From Caldilineaceae bacterium bin5 (GTDB lineage: Bacteria > Chloroflexota > Anaerolineae > Caldilineales > Caldilineaceae): a DNA stretch of 64,000 nucleotides. Shown in pieces: positions 18,763 to 27,436 of this stretch (position 1 is its first letter; every line of letters starts with the position of its first letter). The stretch covers positions 54,365-118,364 of the forward strand of contig MPML01000009.1 of NCBI GenBank assembly GCA_002238445.1, in the 5' to 3' direction. Made by a program: the position numbers and the translations under genes. The notes under the pieces are model-generated. The model made no database searches. It worked only from the letters and a program-made list of their open reading frames with translations, and was not told the origin of the DNA.

Positions 18763-19079
18763 CAGTTTTCTCCTCGCAGTGTTCCCGGGGGCAGGGGGTC
18801 ATGGTAGAGGAAGTCGAGTACGCAGCTTCTCTGGGGCTGGTAGCGGATATGGGTAGGGTCGATGGAAGGCCAGCTGTAGTAAAGCTGTGCGCCATCGGGT
18901 ACGGGTGCGTCGGTGTATTCGAGGCAGTTGTCTGCGGTTCCCGACTCCTGGCATGGGTAGACATACGGTTCGTCGGCTCTGAACCAGAAAGCGTTGAGGT
19001 AGTAGCTGGCGACGCTGCTGACGCTTGTGCAGCCGATTACGAGGGCCGCGAGCAGGGCAGCGAATTTGACTGTTATCAT
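18762..19079 (-). CDS. Small secreted or membrane-anchored protein, paralogue 2
   Basis: The 105-residue protein has an N-terminal hydrophobic segment (FAALLAALVIGC) that could be a lipoprotein signal with Cys near residue 17, followed by an exported domain with YVYPCQ, DNCLEY and SCVLDFLYHD. The start at 19079 follows AAGGAGTGAGA; the GTG six bases upstream is too close to that site. It is coupled to the downstream paralogue. Function is unknown. Confidence 0.6.
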   Translation of the reverse strand: MITVKFAALLAALVIGCTSVSSVASYYLNAFWFRADEPYVYPCQESGTADNCLEYTDAPVPDGAQLYYSWPSIDPTHIRYQPQRSCVLDFLYHDPLPPGTLRGEN

Positions 19080-19367
19080 TCTCACTCCTTGTCGAGTGCA
19101 GGGACTGGTCGTGGATGACCTCTGTCCCGCTGAAGATGTTCCTGTCCGCAGGCAACTCCAAGGCGTTCGGTGTGATGGCGATAGTTTGTGTGTAGATCAC
19201 CCGTTTCTGGCTTGGTGAAGGTGGGTTCTGACCGCGGGCTCGGTTGACCCAGGCAGGCTGCAGACATGCTTAAAGTTTAGCAGCTATTGGTGGGGGATAC
19301 TTGGTTCAGATGGACCGGTTTTGGGAGGTTTTTCTGCCGGTTTTGGGAGCGAGGGTGTGGTGGGGCG

Positions 19368-19906
19368 GTTGTCTGAACTGTGATTTTTGGGATTTGGGGA
19401 TGGACTGTGATTTGCATTGCGGAGAAGATGGACGCGGGCGGTGGGGAGGTTGTCTGAACTGTGATTCTTGGGATCTAGGGGATGGGCTGTGATTTACATT
19501 TCGGAGAAGATGGACGCGGGCGGTGGGGAGGTTGTCTGAACTGTGATTTTGGGGGATTTAGGGGATGGGCTGTGATTTGCATTTCGGAGAAGATGGACGC
19601 GGGCGGTGGGGAGGTTGTCTGAACTGTGATTTTTGGGATTTGGGGATGGACTGTGATTTGCATTGCGGAGAAGATGGACGCGGGCGGTGGGGAGGTTGTC
19701 TGAACTGTGATTTTTGGGATTTGGGGATGGACTGTGATTTGCATTGCGGAGAAGATGGGCGCGGGCGGTGGGGAGGCTGTCTGAACTGTGATTCTTGGGA
19801 TTTGGGGATGGGCTGTGATTTGCATTTCGGAGAAGATGGACGCGGGCGGTGGGGAGGTTGTCTGAACTGTGATTTTGGGGGATTTAGGGGATGGGCTGTG
19901 ATTTGC
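19368..19906. repeat. 81-bp tandem repeat array, about 6.6 copies
   Basis: Units begin with GTTGTCTGAACTGTGATT at 19368, 19449, 19531, 19614, 19695, 19776 (GCTGTC variant) and 19857. Spacing is 81-83 bases and the last copy is partial. Each unit contains two GGACTGTGATT-like segments. Long frames crossing the array on both strands are low-complexity products of the 27-codon period, not genes. Single related units lie near 18240 and 40311. Confidence 0.9.
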
Positions 19907-20072
19907 GTGGGGAGGTCTTGTTCAGGGCGTCGGCGGGTTTTGGGTACAGATGATCTTTCGTCAGTCTTTTATTTGCGTGGGCCGGGCCAGAACTTTCGGA
20001 ATCTGCGGGCGCTTTGCTTGTGCTAAGGCGCTGTGCTATTGTGGGCCAAAATTCACCCACAGAAAGGATGCG

Positions 20073-21146
20073 ATGATGACAACTCTTTTTGGACGCGAGT
20101 ATAGCCGGCGGGAGCTGTTGGACCGGGTTGGGGATATGTCCCAGCTGGCGGGGACGCGGAAAGCGGAGCTGGTGGAGGGGATTGAGCGGGGATCGGATTT
20201 GATTGAGGTGTTTAATGCTTCGGGGCTGTGCTTTTCGGTGTTGCCAGGGCGGGCGCTGGATATCGCGTCGGCGCATTATAAGGGGATGTCGCTGTGTTTT
20301 CGCAGCAGTTCGGGCGATGTGGGGCCGGCGTTTTATGAGCCGCAGGGGAACGGGTGGCTGCGGGGCTTTTTTGGCGGCCTTACTGTCAGCTGTGGGATGA
20401 CTTTTACGGGGCATCCGGAGGTGGACCCGGAGGAGGAGAATGAGGAGCTGGGGCTGCATGGGCGGCTGGCGTTTCTGCCGGCCAAGAATGTGGTCGCGAA
20501 TGCGGGCTGGGAGGGGGAGCAGTATGTGGTGCGCATTCATGGGAAGATGCGGGAGGCGGTGGTGTTCGGCACGAACCTGGAACTGACACGGGAGATCTCG
20601 ACGGTGCTGGGGGAGAAGTCGATACATATTTATGACCGGATTGAGAATCTGAGCGTGGACCCGTCGCCGCTGATGTTTGTGTATCACTGTAATCCGGGAT
20701 TTCCGGTGCTGGACAGCGGCACGCGGCTGCTGATCAACAGCGAGAAGACGACGGAATGGCTGGAGGACAAGGAGGTCGGGCCGGAGGTGTACCAGGTGGC
20801 CAAGGGGCCGGGGGATGACGACCATGACGATGTTTTTGTGCACAGGCCGATCGCTGATGCGGATGGGAACGTGCATGTGGGGATGGTCAATGACGGGTTG
20901 GGGCTGGGGCTGTATTGGAAGTTCCCGATCGCGGAGATTCCGCTGGTGAATCAGTGGCAGCATTTCCATCGCGGTACCTACGTCACGGGTGTGGAGCCGG
21001 GTAATGTGAGTATGTTGGGGCGGGCGTGGAATCGCAGGGAGGGTTATCTCAACTATATTCAGCCGGGCGAGGTGCGGGAGTTTCATATGGAGATTGGGGT
21101 GCTGGATGGGGCGGAGGAAATCGGGGAGTTTGAAGGGCAGTTTTGA
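20073..21146 (+). CDS. DUF4432 family protein (aldose-epimerase-like)
   Basis: The 357-residue protein matches DUF4432, a galactose-mutarotase-like beta-supersandwich family usually found beside sugar catabolic genes. Visible family traits are NGWLRGFFGGLTVSCGM, ELGLHGRLAF with a conserved His, and YHCNPGFPVLDSGTRLL. The start at 20073 (or 20076) follows AAAGGATGCG. It is monocistronic here and flanked by repeats. It probably converts or epimerises a sugar or sugar acid; the substrate is unknown. Confidence 0.85.
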   Translation: MMTTLFGREYSRRELLDRVGDMSQLAGTRKAELVEGIERGSDLIEVFNASGLCFSVLPGRALDIASAHYKGMSLCFRSSSGDVGPAFYEPQGNGWLRGFFGGLTVSCGMTFTGHPEVDPEEENEELGLHGRLAFLPAKNVVANAGWEGEQYVVRIHGKMREAVVFGTNLELTREISTVLGEKSIHIYDRIENLSVDPSPLMFVYHCNPGFPVLDSGTRLLINSEKTTEWLEDKEVGPEVYQVAKGPGDDDHDDVFVHRPIADADGNVHVGMVNDGLGLGLYWKFPIAEIPLVNQWQHFHRGTYVTGVEPGNVSMLGRAWNRREGYLNYIQPGEVREFHMEIGVLDGAEEIGEFEGQF

Positions 21147-21179
21147 GTAGTCAGTTCTTAGTTTTTAGTGGGCGGCGTC

Positions 21180-21500
21180 GGCCTGGGAATGTCTTTTTGG
21201 ATCCTCGAAGGGGCGGGGAGAACACTTTTGACCCCTTTGATCCACGAAGGGCCGCGAAGGGCCACTAAGGACCACGAAGAACACCTTTGTTGACCAATCC
21301 TTCAACGCTCCCGCCATTCAGGCCTATTCGTAATGCAATTGGTTGAGAGCGGCCGCACTGTTGACGAGGCGCTCAGCTGCGAAGAAGGCGTACCGGTCGC
21401 GAGGCCTGGTTTTGGAGGGGGGCGTTGCGGGGGCGCAGCCCCTGCACAAGGGAGGCCGCTTGCGGCCGACCGCCAAAAAGCCAGGGGGTAGGGAATAGGG
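21180..21500. repeat. CACGAAGGGCC repeats plus hairpin-core element, copy 2
   Basis: From about 21210 to 21290 there are several degenerate units of CCACGAAGGGCCGCGAAGG. These run into a second copy of the interspersed element, with its GGGGCGCAGCCCC core at about 21410-21474. Here the second hairpin reads GGCCGCTTGCGGCC instead of GGGCCGAAGGCCC, a compensated change that keeps the stem. No gene is seen between 21147 and 21592. Confidence 0.7.
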
Positions 21501-21592
21501 ATCAGGGGATGGCGCCGGCTTAAGCTAGTCCTTGGTTATCGTTTCTCGTGGTTCGAGGCGGGCGAGGTAGAGGCAGACGGGGAGGAGTTATA

Positions 21593-21997
21593 TTAATCCC
21601 GCAGAACCATCTTCTCTGCCCAAAGGACAACTGCTTCTGCGGTTTTGATTGCTTCCAAGTATTCTTGATTGTCTATTGGAATGGCAAATCCGGGATAGCG
21701 TGTATCCACAGCATAAGGAGTAAGTTTTGCAGCGCTGCGAATCGCGTCCGGGACCGTCTCGCCTATCTCCTCCTCAAGCATCGACAATAGAAGCTCTAGG
21801 CTGTGTACATAGGGGAAATCGATTCCGCGGTCGATCATGACAGCCTTGATAGCTTTTTCCGCGGCTTGCTGCGCTTCAAAGCACAGGTCTTCCAGATAGA
21901 CGCCGGCAACTCGACTCTTCGCGATTGCTAGATTGCTTCTGGCACGGTTCAACCACTCTCTGGGGTCGTCGGGCGAAAATCGCTCAACTGGCTTCAT
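21593..21997 (-). CDS. HEPN-domain protein (putative toxin of MNT/HEPN pair)
   Basis: The 134-residue helical HEPN protein is often the RNase or toxin partner of a minimal nucleotidyltransferase. It shows AREWLNRARSNLAIAK-like first helix features, EDLCFEAQQAAEKAIKAVM and YVHSLELLL, and the TRYPG motif (residues 99-103) common in this family. It overlaps the upstream nucleotidyltransferase gene by 14 bases, so the two are co-translated. Some HEPN proteins are inactive scaffolds; activity is not proven. Confidence 0.85.
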   Translation of the reverse strand: MKPVERFSPDDPREWLNRARSNLAIAKSRVAGVYLEDLCFEAQQAAEKAIKAVMIDRGIDFPYVHSLELLLSMLEEEIGETVPDAIRSAAKLTPYAVDTRYPGFAIPIDNQEYLEAIKTAEAVVLWAEKMVLRD

Positions 21998-22295
21998 ATA
22001 CGACTCTTCCCTCCTTCAAGGCTGGTTTTATGACTAGCGCATGGCTGTTTTTGTAGCGCTCCACATCCGCGGGCGAGACCAGAATCGCGTCAACCGGGAC
22101 GCGCACGCCATACAATCCCTCATGAATGCGGCCCCTGAGTCTCGCATCGCCCCCTTCCTTGATAATAAGCAGGTCGAGGTCGCTATGACGGGTCATGTCG
22201 CCGCGGGCGGCGGAGCCGAAGAGGATGATCTTTTCAGGAGCGACGACTTCGACTATGCGTCGAATGACCTCGTCCAACGTATCTTGGTCATACAT
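21984..22295 (-). CDS. Minimal nucleotidyltransferase (MNT), putative antitoxin
   Basis: This 103-residue nucleotidyltransferase of the MNT/KNTase superfamily has GSAARGDMTRHSDLDLL (residues 27-43), giving the G-S-x(9)-D-x-D catalytic motif, and a third acidic residue in PVDAILV. Known partners AMPylate or otherwise neutralise HEPN toxins. The ATG at 22295 is preceded by CAGGAGTTAGCC; an in-frame start at 22343 is less likely. Confidence 0.87.
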   Translation of the reverse strand: MYDQDTLDEVIRRIVEVVAPEKIILFGSAARGDMTRHSDLDLLIIKEGGDARLRGRIHEGLYGVRVPVDAILVSPADVERYKNSHALVIKPALKEGRVVYEAS

Positions 22296-22518
22296 GGCTA
22301 ACTCCTGATTGGCGTACACATTGCTGAACAGACTGGATGCCACCTCAACGTAAGGGTCACCACATAGGCTTAACCCCGCAGTGATTTCAGCCTGGTATGG
22401 TATCGCCCCCTCTTTTCGTTTCGACTCAAGAGCGACTTCCGCGAAATCTTACTCCCCCCTTCCCGCTGCGTCAAGTCTTGCGCTTGAACGGGTGTATCCT
22501 ATGATCATCAGCCACTGT

Positions 22519-23847
22519 TCACTCTTGCGGCTGCCGGGCGCGTCGTTCGAGGCGGGCGAGGTAGAGGCAGACGACGAGGAGGAGGAAGGCCATGGAGTAG
22601 TTGATGCCGAGGGCGGTTTGGAAGCTCCAGATGTCGGAGAAGAGGCCGGTCCAGAGGGGCGGGAGCATGGAGCCGGCGATCATGGCGACGTTGAGGATGC
22701 CGGTGACGGCGCCGCTTTCCTGGGGGTAGAGGCGGGAGCCGAAGGCGAGGGCGGTGGGGAAGAGGCCGGAGAGGGTGAGGCCGGTGAGAAAGATGCCGAT
22801 GACGAGAGGGGCGGCGGTGGTGCTGAAGACGACGAGCGGGTAGGTGAGGGCGAGGCCGATAGCGAGGATGAGGAGGGTGGCGGCGTAGCCCAGGCGCTCG
22901 GCATAGGCGGCGCAGAGGAAACGGCCGGCGGTGAGGGCGACGTAGAAGACGGAGATCATGGAGATTGAGGAGAAGATGGAGAAGCCGACGGACTCCTGCA
23001 TGAAGACGGCGACCCAGCCGAGCAGACTGAAGGCAACGCCGTTGTAGATGAAGGCGATCAGGAAGAGGGACAGAAAGCCGACGTTGCGCAACATGACCCA
23101 ATTGGAGTAGAGGACGTCGCGTAGCGTGTCCCATGTTGAAGAAAGGAAGGATGTTCTGGCCTCGTTCTGCGGGGTCTTTTTTTGTTCGGAGTCCGGTTCT
23201 GGTTCATCGGCCGCGGGTGCGGGGGCGGAAGCCGGCGGTGGGTAGACGGTGCGGTACAGAAGGAAGGCGCCCAGGCCATAGACGAACCAGAGCAGGCCGG
23301 TTGCGGCCATGGCCCAGCGCCAGGGCACGCCCTGCTCGAGGATAAGGCCGAAGACGAGCGGCGAGATGGTTGCGCCGACGGCATAGACGCCGTGCAAGAC
23401 GTTGAGGGCGCGGGCGCGGCTGGCGCGGTTGGCGTCGGCGACCATGGCGTTGATGCCGGTGGTGAGGGAGGACTGGACTATGCTGATAAGGGCAAAGCCG
23501 GCGAGGAAAAACAGCCAGGGACGGGCGGCGGCTGTGAGGGCCATGGAGGCCGCCAGCGCGAGGGCGGCTATCCAGACCAGCTTGCTGTAACCGAGACGAT
23601 CGGAGGTGACACCGGCCAGGAGGTTGCCGAAAATGCCGCCGACGGCGCGGGCGGGGAAGATGAAGCCGATGGCGGCCAGGGTTAAGCCTGTGGCCATATA
23701 CTCGGATGTGATGAAGGGCATCACCGAGGGGACGAGGACGGCGGCGGTACCGATGAAGAAATAGCCGGTCAGGCCGAGCGCGGTGGCGGGCAGGGCCGGC
23801 GCGGTCGCGTCCGGGGCAGCCGTGTCGGCGGTGTTCCGTTTTGTCAT
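22519..23847 (-). CDS. Major facilitator superfamily transporter
   Basis: This 442-residue integral membrane protein has about 12 hydrophobic helices and a long charged central loop (about residues 215-245), normal for the MFS. GVTSDRLGYSKLVW matches the conserved loop 2-3 motif (G-x-x-x-D-R-x-G). Its ATG overlaps the stop of the upstream ABC permease as ATGA, so it is translated with the metal-uptake operon. The substrate is unknown. Confidence 0.85.
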   Translation of the reverse strand: MTKRNTADTAAPDATAPALPATALGLTGYFFIGTAAVLVPSVMPFITSEYMATGLTLAAIGFIFPARAVGGIFGNLLAGVTSDRLGYSKLVWIAALALAASMALTAAARPWLFFLAGFALISIVQSSLTTGINAMVADANRASRARALNVLHGVYAVGATISPLVFGLILEQGVPWRWAMAATGLLWFVYGLGAFLLYRTVYPPPASAPAPAADEPEPDSEQKKTPQNEARTSFLSSTWDTLRDVLYSNWVMLRNVGFLSLFLIAFIYNGVAFSLLGWVAVFMQESVGFSIFSSISMISVFYVALTAGRFLCAAYAERLGYAATLLILAIGLALTYPLVVFSTTAAPLVIGIFLTGLTLSGLFPTALAFGSRLYPQESGAVTGILNVAMIAGSMLPPLWTGLFSDIWSFQTALGINYSMAFLLLVVCLYLARLERRARQPQE

Positions 23848-25352
23848 GTGGATAGTTCTCCGACGCTTTCGTTGGTTAGCTGGGTCTGGCGAAAGCGGTG
23901 GGCGTGGGTCTCGCCGCGGTCGGTGAGGGAGACTTGATCGGCCTCGATTTGGACGAGATTGCGGGCGCGCAACTGGCGCAGGGTGCGCTCCATTTTGGCC
24001 GGCGACCAGCGGAAATGGCGGTAGAGCGTCGAGGCGGTCAGTTCGTCGCTCTCGGCGGCGTGCCCCTGGTGACGGTGGATGTGGCCGAGGACGACCTGGT
24101 CGTCAAAGCTGCGGCGCTGGTTGCTGCGGCGGAGCATGGTGGATACTAAACCATACTTGGGCGAAAAAATCCAGGCGGCGAGGAAGAAGAGGAAGGTCAT
24201 GAGCACCATCGAGGCGGAGATGGATGAGTCCCATTGCTCGCTGAGGCCGAGGCCGAAGAGGTTGTTGAGCGCGGCGAGGATGTCGCTGACGTGCACCACG
24301 CCGAGTAGATTGCCGCGGGCGAGATCGTAGCCGGTGTAGGCGCCGGCCGCGCCGATCAGCGAACTGTAGACGAGCATGCGGGGCAGGCGATCGGTGAGCA
24401 GGTAGGCGGCGGCGGGCGGGATGATGAAGAAGGCGACGACGAGAATCGAGCCGACGGCGTCGAAAGCGCCTACGGCGACGAGGCTGACCATGACCATCAG
24501 ACCGTAGTGCAGCAGGGTGGGGCGGAAGCCAAGCGCGGCGGCCAGGGTCGGGTCGAAGGTGGAGAGCTTCAACTCTTTGTAGAGCAGAACGACAACGACG
24601 ATGGTGAGCAGTGTCAGCACGGCCATGACGGTGATCGATTTGGGCCAGAAGACGAGGATTGGCTCCCGCTGGGTGAAGCCGGCCTGCCAGGCCTGGGCCG
24701 GGCTGTAGTGGCCGCAGTTGGTGCATATCTCGGTGAACTCGGCCTTATCGTCGCGGGGGCTGATGCCGAGGTCGCGGCAGTTTGTGCACTGGCGGGTCAG
24801 TTCGGCGCGGGAGTCGTCGGGCGTGATGGTGACGGTTTCGCAGTCGTTGAGGCAGTGGCTGTTGGTGTTGGCCCAGGCGACGCCGATTTCGCCGACCATG
24901 ACGGCGTCTTCGTCGAGGTGGACGTCGCTGACGACGCGGGAGACGAGGATGACGGCGATGGCGAAAAGGAGGGGGAAGGCGAGACCAAGGGCGGCATCCT
25001 GTTTGACGAGGCCGGAGCGGTAGATGAGTTCGGTGAGGAGGACGGTTGCCACGCCGGCGGCGGCGGCGCCGACGATGAGCCAGACGGATGAGAGATCGGG
25101 ATGCTTTCCGAAGACGGAACCCATGAGGATGAAGGCGACGACAATGCCGAGGAGTACTGTATGGCTGATGGCGTCGCTGGTGAGGGACATACCGCGCAGG
25201 AGCAGGAATGTGCCCAGCAGCGCGCCGGATACGGCGATGAGGCTGCCTACCAGGGTGGCGGTGTACTGTGGATTGCGCAGGAAGGCGTTCAGGTCCTCGC
25301 GGGCGACGAAGTTGAGTAGAAAATGGATGATGAGTTCTTCGAGTTGAAACAT
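23844..25352 (-). CDS. Mn/Zn-type ABC permease with zinc-ribbon-like insert and winged-helix tail
   Basis: The 502-residue member of the ABC-3 (ZnuB/TroC/MntB) permease family has about 8-9 membrane segments and the family patterns LLRGMSLTSDAISHTVLLG and SILVVAFFIIPPAAAYLLTDRLP. Two additions are unusual. A hydrophilic insert at about residues 160-228 contains CTNC at 189-192 and CTNC at 210-213, likely binding Zn. A C-terminal region from about 415 looks like a winged-helix domain (LYRHFRWSPAKMERTLRQLRARNLVQ). It follows the other permease by 56 bases. It may couple transport to metal or DNA sensing; that is inference. Confidence 0.85.
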   Translation of the reverse strand: MFQLEELIIHFLLNFVAREDLNAFLRNPQYTATLVGSLIAVSGALLGTFLLLRGMSLTSDAISHTVLLGIVVAFILMGSVFGKHPDLSSVWLIVGAAAAGVATVLLTELIYRSGLVKQDAALGLAFPLLFAIAVILVSRVVSDVHLDEDAVMVGEIGVAWANTNSHCLNDCETVTITPDDSRAELTRQCTNCRDLGISPRDDKAEFTEICTNCGHYSPAQAWQAGFTQREPILVFWPKSITVMAVLTLLTIVVVVLLYKELKLSTFDPTLAAALGFRPTLLHYGLMVMVSLVAVGAFDAVGSILVVAFFIIPPAAAYLLTDRLPRMLVYSSLIGAAGAYTGYDLARGNLLGVVHVSDILAALNNLFGLGLSEQWDSSISASMVLMTFLFFLAAWIFSPKYGLVSTMLRRSNQRRSFDDQVVLGHIHRHQGHAAESDELTASTLYRHFRWSPAKMERTLRQLRARNLVQIEADQVSLTDRGETHAHRFRQTQLTNESVGELST

Positions 25353-25408
25353 TAAGGGCAGTTTCTAGTTTTTAGTAGTTAGTTTTTAGTAACTTCATTG
25401 GCCGGCAG

Positions 25409-26842
25409 TTACTCTGATGACGGAGTCGTAGCGGCGTTGCGGATGGTGTCGAGTTTGTATTCAAGTTTGGCGACGGCTGCGGGGGGCAGGGCGTTGGCGA
25501 TGGGCTGCTGGCGGTCTTCGGCGACAGTGGGCAGGGCGAGGTCGTCGGCGTACTGGCGGTAGACGGCCCAGAGCTGGTGGTTGCGGTCGTCGTGGGCGGC
25601 GGCTTCGATGCCGGCGGGGGGAGGTCTCCCAGCGGCGGGGTTGCGGGCTTCGTCGGCGGCGGCGTCGATGCCGGGGGGGGTCAGCATCCAAGCGCCGTTG
25701 CTGCGTTGGGCGTGGCCGCGAGCCTGGAGCTGTTGCAGGCCCAGTTTGGCGGTTGCGCCGCGGACGCCGAAGAGAAAGGATTCGGGCGCGGCCAGGTCGA
25801 CTGAACCATGGTCGGTTGCGTAGTGGTAGAGGTCCTGCAGCATGGTCTGGGCGGCGAAGCGGCTGCGGTCGGCGCGGCGGCGCAGGAGGGTCCAGACGAG
25901 GCCGCGGCCGGGTGCGAAACCGAGCGACAGGGCGACGAGCAGGAAGGCGACAACTACGATCAGCGGGCCGGTCGGTATGTCGGCGTCGACGGCGCTGATG
26001 ATGGCGCCAGCGCCGCCGGCGAATGCGCCGAATACGGCAGAGAGAATGACCATCTGGCCGAGCTGGTTGGTCCACTGGCGGGCGGCGATGCCGGATGCGA
26101 TCAGCATGCCCACCATGAGGATGACGCCGGCGAGCTGGAGGCCGAGCACGATGGCGACGACGATGAGGGTGGAGAGCGCCATGCTGAGGATATTGACGCG
26201 GAAGCCGTTGGCGCCGGCGAATTCGGCGTCGAAGGTGATGAGCTTGAACTCTTTCCAGAAGAGGGCGAGAACGATGAAAGAGAGGGCGCCGACGACGGCG
26301 ATGAGGCGGACGTCGCGCTCGACGATGGCGGCGGCCTGGCCGAATATGAAGGTGTCGAGGCCGGCCTGGCTGGCGTCGGGGCGGGCCTGGATGTAGACGA
26401 GGAGGGCGATGCCGGCGGCGAACCAGGCGGCGAGGACGATGCCCATGGCGGCGTCCTGTTTGATGCGGGTTGTGTTGGTGACAAGGCGGATGAAAAAGAC
26501 GCCGAGCCAGCTGGTTACGCCGGCACCGACGAGAAGGAGACCGAGATCGCGGCCGAAGAAGAGGAAGGCGAGCGCGACGCCTGGCAAGGCGGCGTGGGAG
26601 AGGGCGTCACCGAGCAGGCTTTGGCGGCGGAGTACGGCGAAACAGCCGAGGACACCGCTGACGATGCCGAGCAGAGCGCCGCCGAGGGCGACGGTGCGCA
26701 GGGTGTAGTCGTACTCGACGTGGAGGAAGATCTGGCTGAAGGGCACGAACAGGGCTGCGATGAGCGCGGTGGCGCCGATCAGGAGCCAGATGCGTTGATC
26801 GGAACTACGGTTATTTGTAGTCTTTTGTTGGTTAATCGCCAT
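25409..26842 (-). CDS. Mn/Zn-type ABC permease with C-terminal winged-helix-like tail
   Basis: The 477-residue ABC-3 family permease starts with MAINQQ and has about 8-9 membrane helices. LRRQSLLGDALSHAALPGVALA is the family motif facing the pore. After the last helix, from about residue 315, a cytoplasmic tail includes LFGVRGATAKLGLQQLQARGHAQ and a TPPG turn, resembling a winged helix as in its partner. It lacks the cysteine insert. It probably forms a heterodimer with the next gene, with the ATPase and binding protein encoded upstream. Confidence 0.85.
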   Translation of the reverse strand: MAINQQKTTNNRSSDQRIWLLIGATALIAALFVPFSQIFLHVEYDYTLRTVALGGALLGIVSGVLGCFAVLRRQSLLGDALSHAALPGVALAFLFFGRDLGLLLVGAGVTSWLGVFFIRLVTNTTRIKQDAAMGIVLAAWFAAGIALLVYIQARPDASQAGLDTFIFGQAAAIVERDVRLIAVVGALSFIVLALFWKEFKLITFDAEFAGANGFRVNILSMALSTLIVVAIVLGLQLAGVILMVGMLIASGIAARQWTNQLGQMVILSAVFGAFAGGAGAIISAVDADIPTGPLIVVVAFLLVALSLGFAPGRGLVWTLLRRRADRSRFAAQTMLQDLYHYATDHGSVDLAAPESFLFGVRGATAKLGLQQLQARGHAQRSNGAWMLTPPGIDAAADEARNPAAGRPPPAGIEAAAHDDRNHQLWAVYRQYADDLALPTVAEDRQQPIANALPPAAVAKLEYKLDTIRNAATTPSSE

Positions 26843-26914
26843 GCTTTTTATAGTTTTTAGTAGTCAGTTTTTAGTTTTTAGTGAACTGCCGAGTACGCGG
26901 AGAACGCGTCTCTT

Positions 26915-27430
26915 GAACTACGAAGGGTCACTAAGTAAAACCTCTTTCCACGAAGGGCCGCTTAGAGCCACTAAGAAAACCTTTTTCCACGAAGGGCCGC
27001 TAAGGGCCACTAAGAAAACCTTTTCCACGAAGGGCCACGAAGGACCACTAAGAAAACCTTTTTCCACGAAGGGCCGCGAAGAGCCACTTAGAAAACCTCT
27101 TTCCACGAAGGGCCACGAAGGGCCGTTAAGAAAAACCTTAACTACTTAGCCACAGTACTTGACCAGCCAGTCATCCTTGGAACCATTCAGGCTCTTGGTG
27201 ACGCAACTGGTGTACAGCCGCCGCCATGCTCGCCAGCCGACACGTTGCTAAGAATGCACACGGTCGGTGAGGGATGGTTTTGTAGGGGGGCGTTGCGGGG
27301 GCGCAGCCCCTGCACAAGGGAGGGCCGAAGGCCCGACCGCCCAAAATACAACAGTGAGGAGATAACGAACACCTCTGCTCGCCTCGATCAGGGTTACGAA
27401 TCAGTTGCGGCCGAGTGGTTACCGAGAAAC
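26915..27430. repeat. CACGAAGGGCC repeat array plus hairpin-core element, copy 3
   Basis: About nine degenerate units of the type TTTCCACGAAGGGCCGCTAAGGGCCACTAAG occupy 26918-27125. They are followed by copy 3 of the interspersed element, with its core at about 27277-27343. The block separates the permease genes from the ATPase gene of the same ABC operon, so it lies inside a transcription unit or splits it. Apparent frames across it are repeat translations. Confidence 0.8.
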
Positions 27431-27436
27431 CTTTTT

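Noticed and set aside
19301..20026. Cys/Asp/Gly-rich proteins over the 81-bp array
   Set aside because: The 27-codon period simply keeps frames open; antisense frames are equally open.
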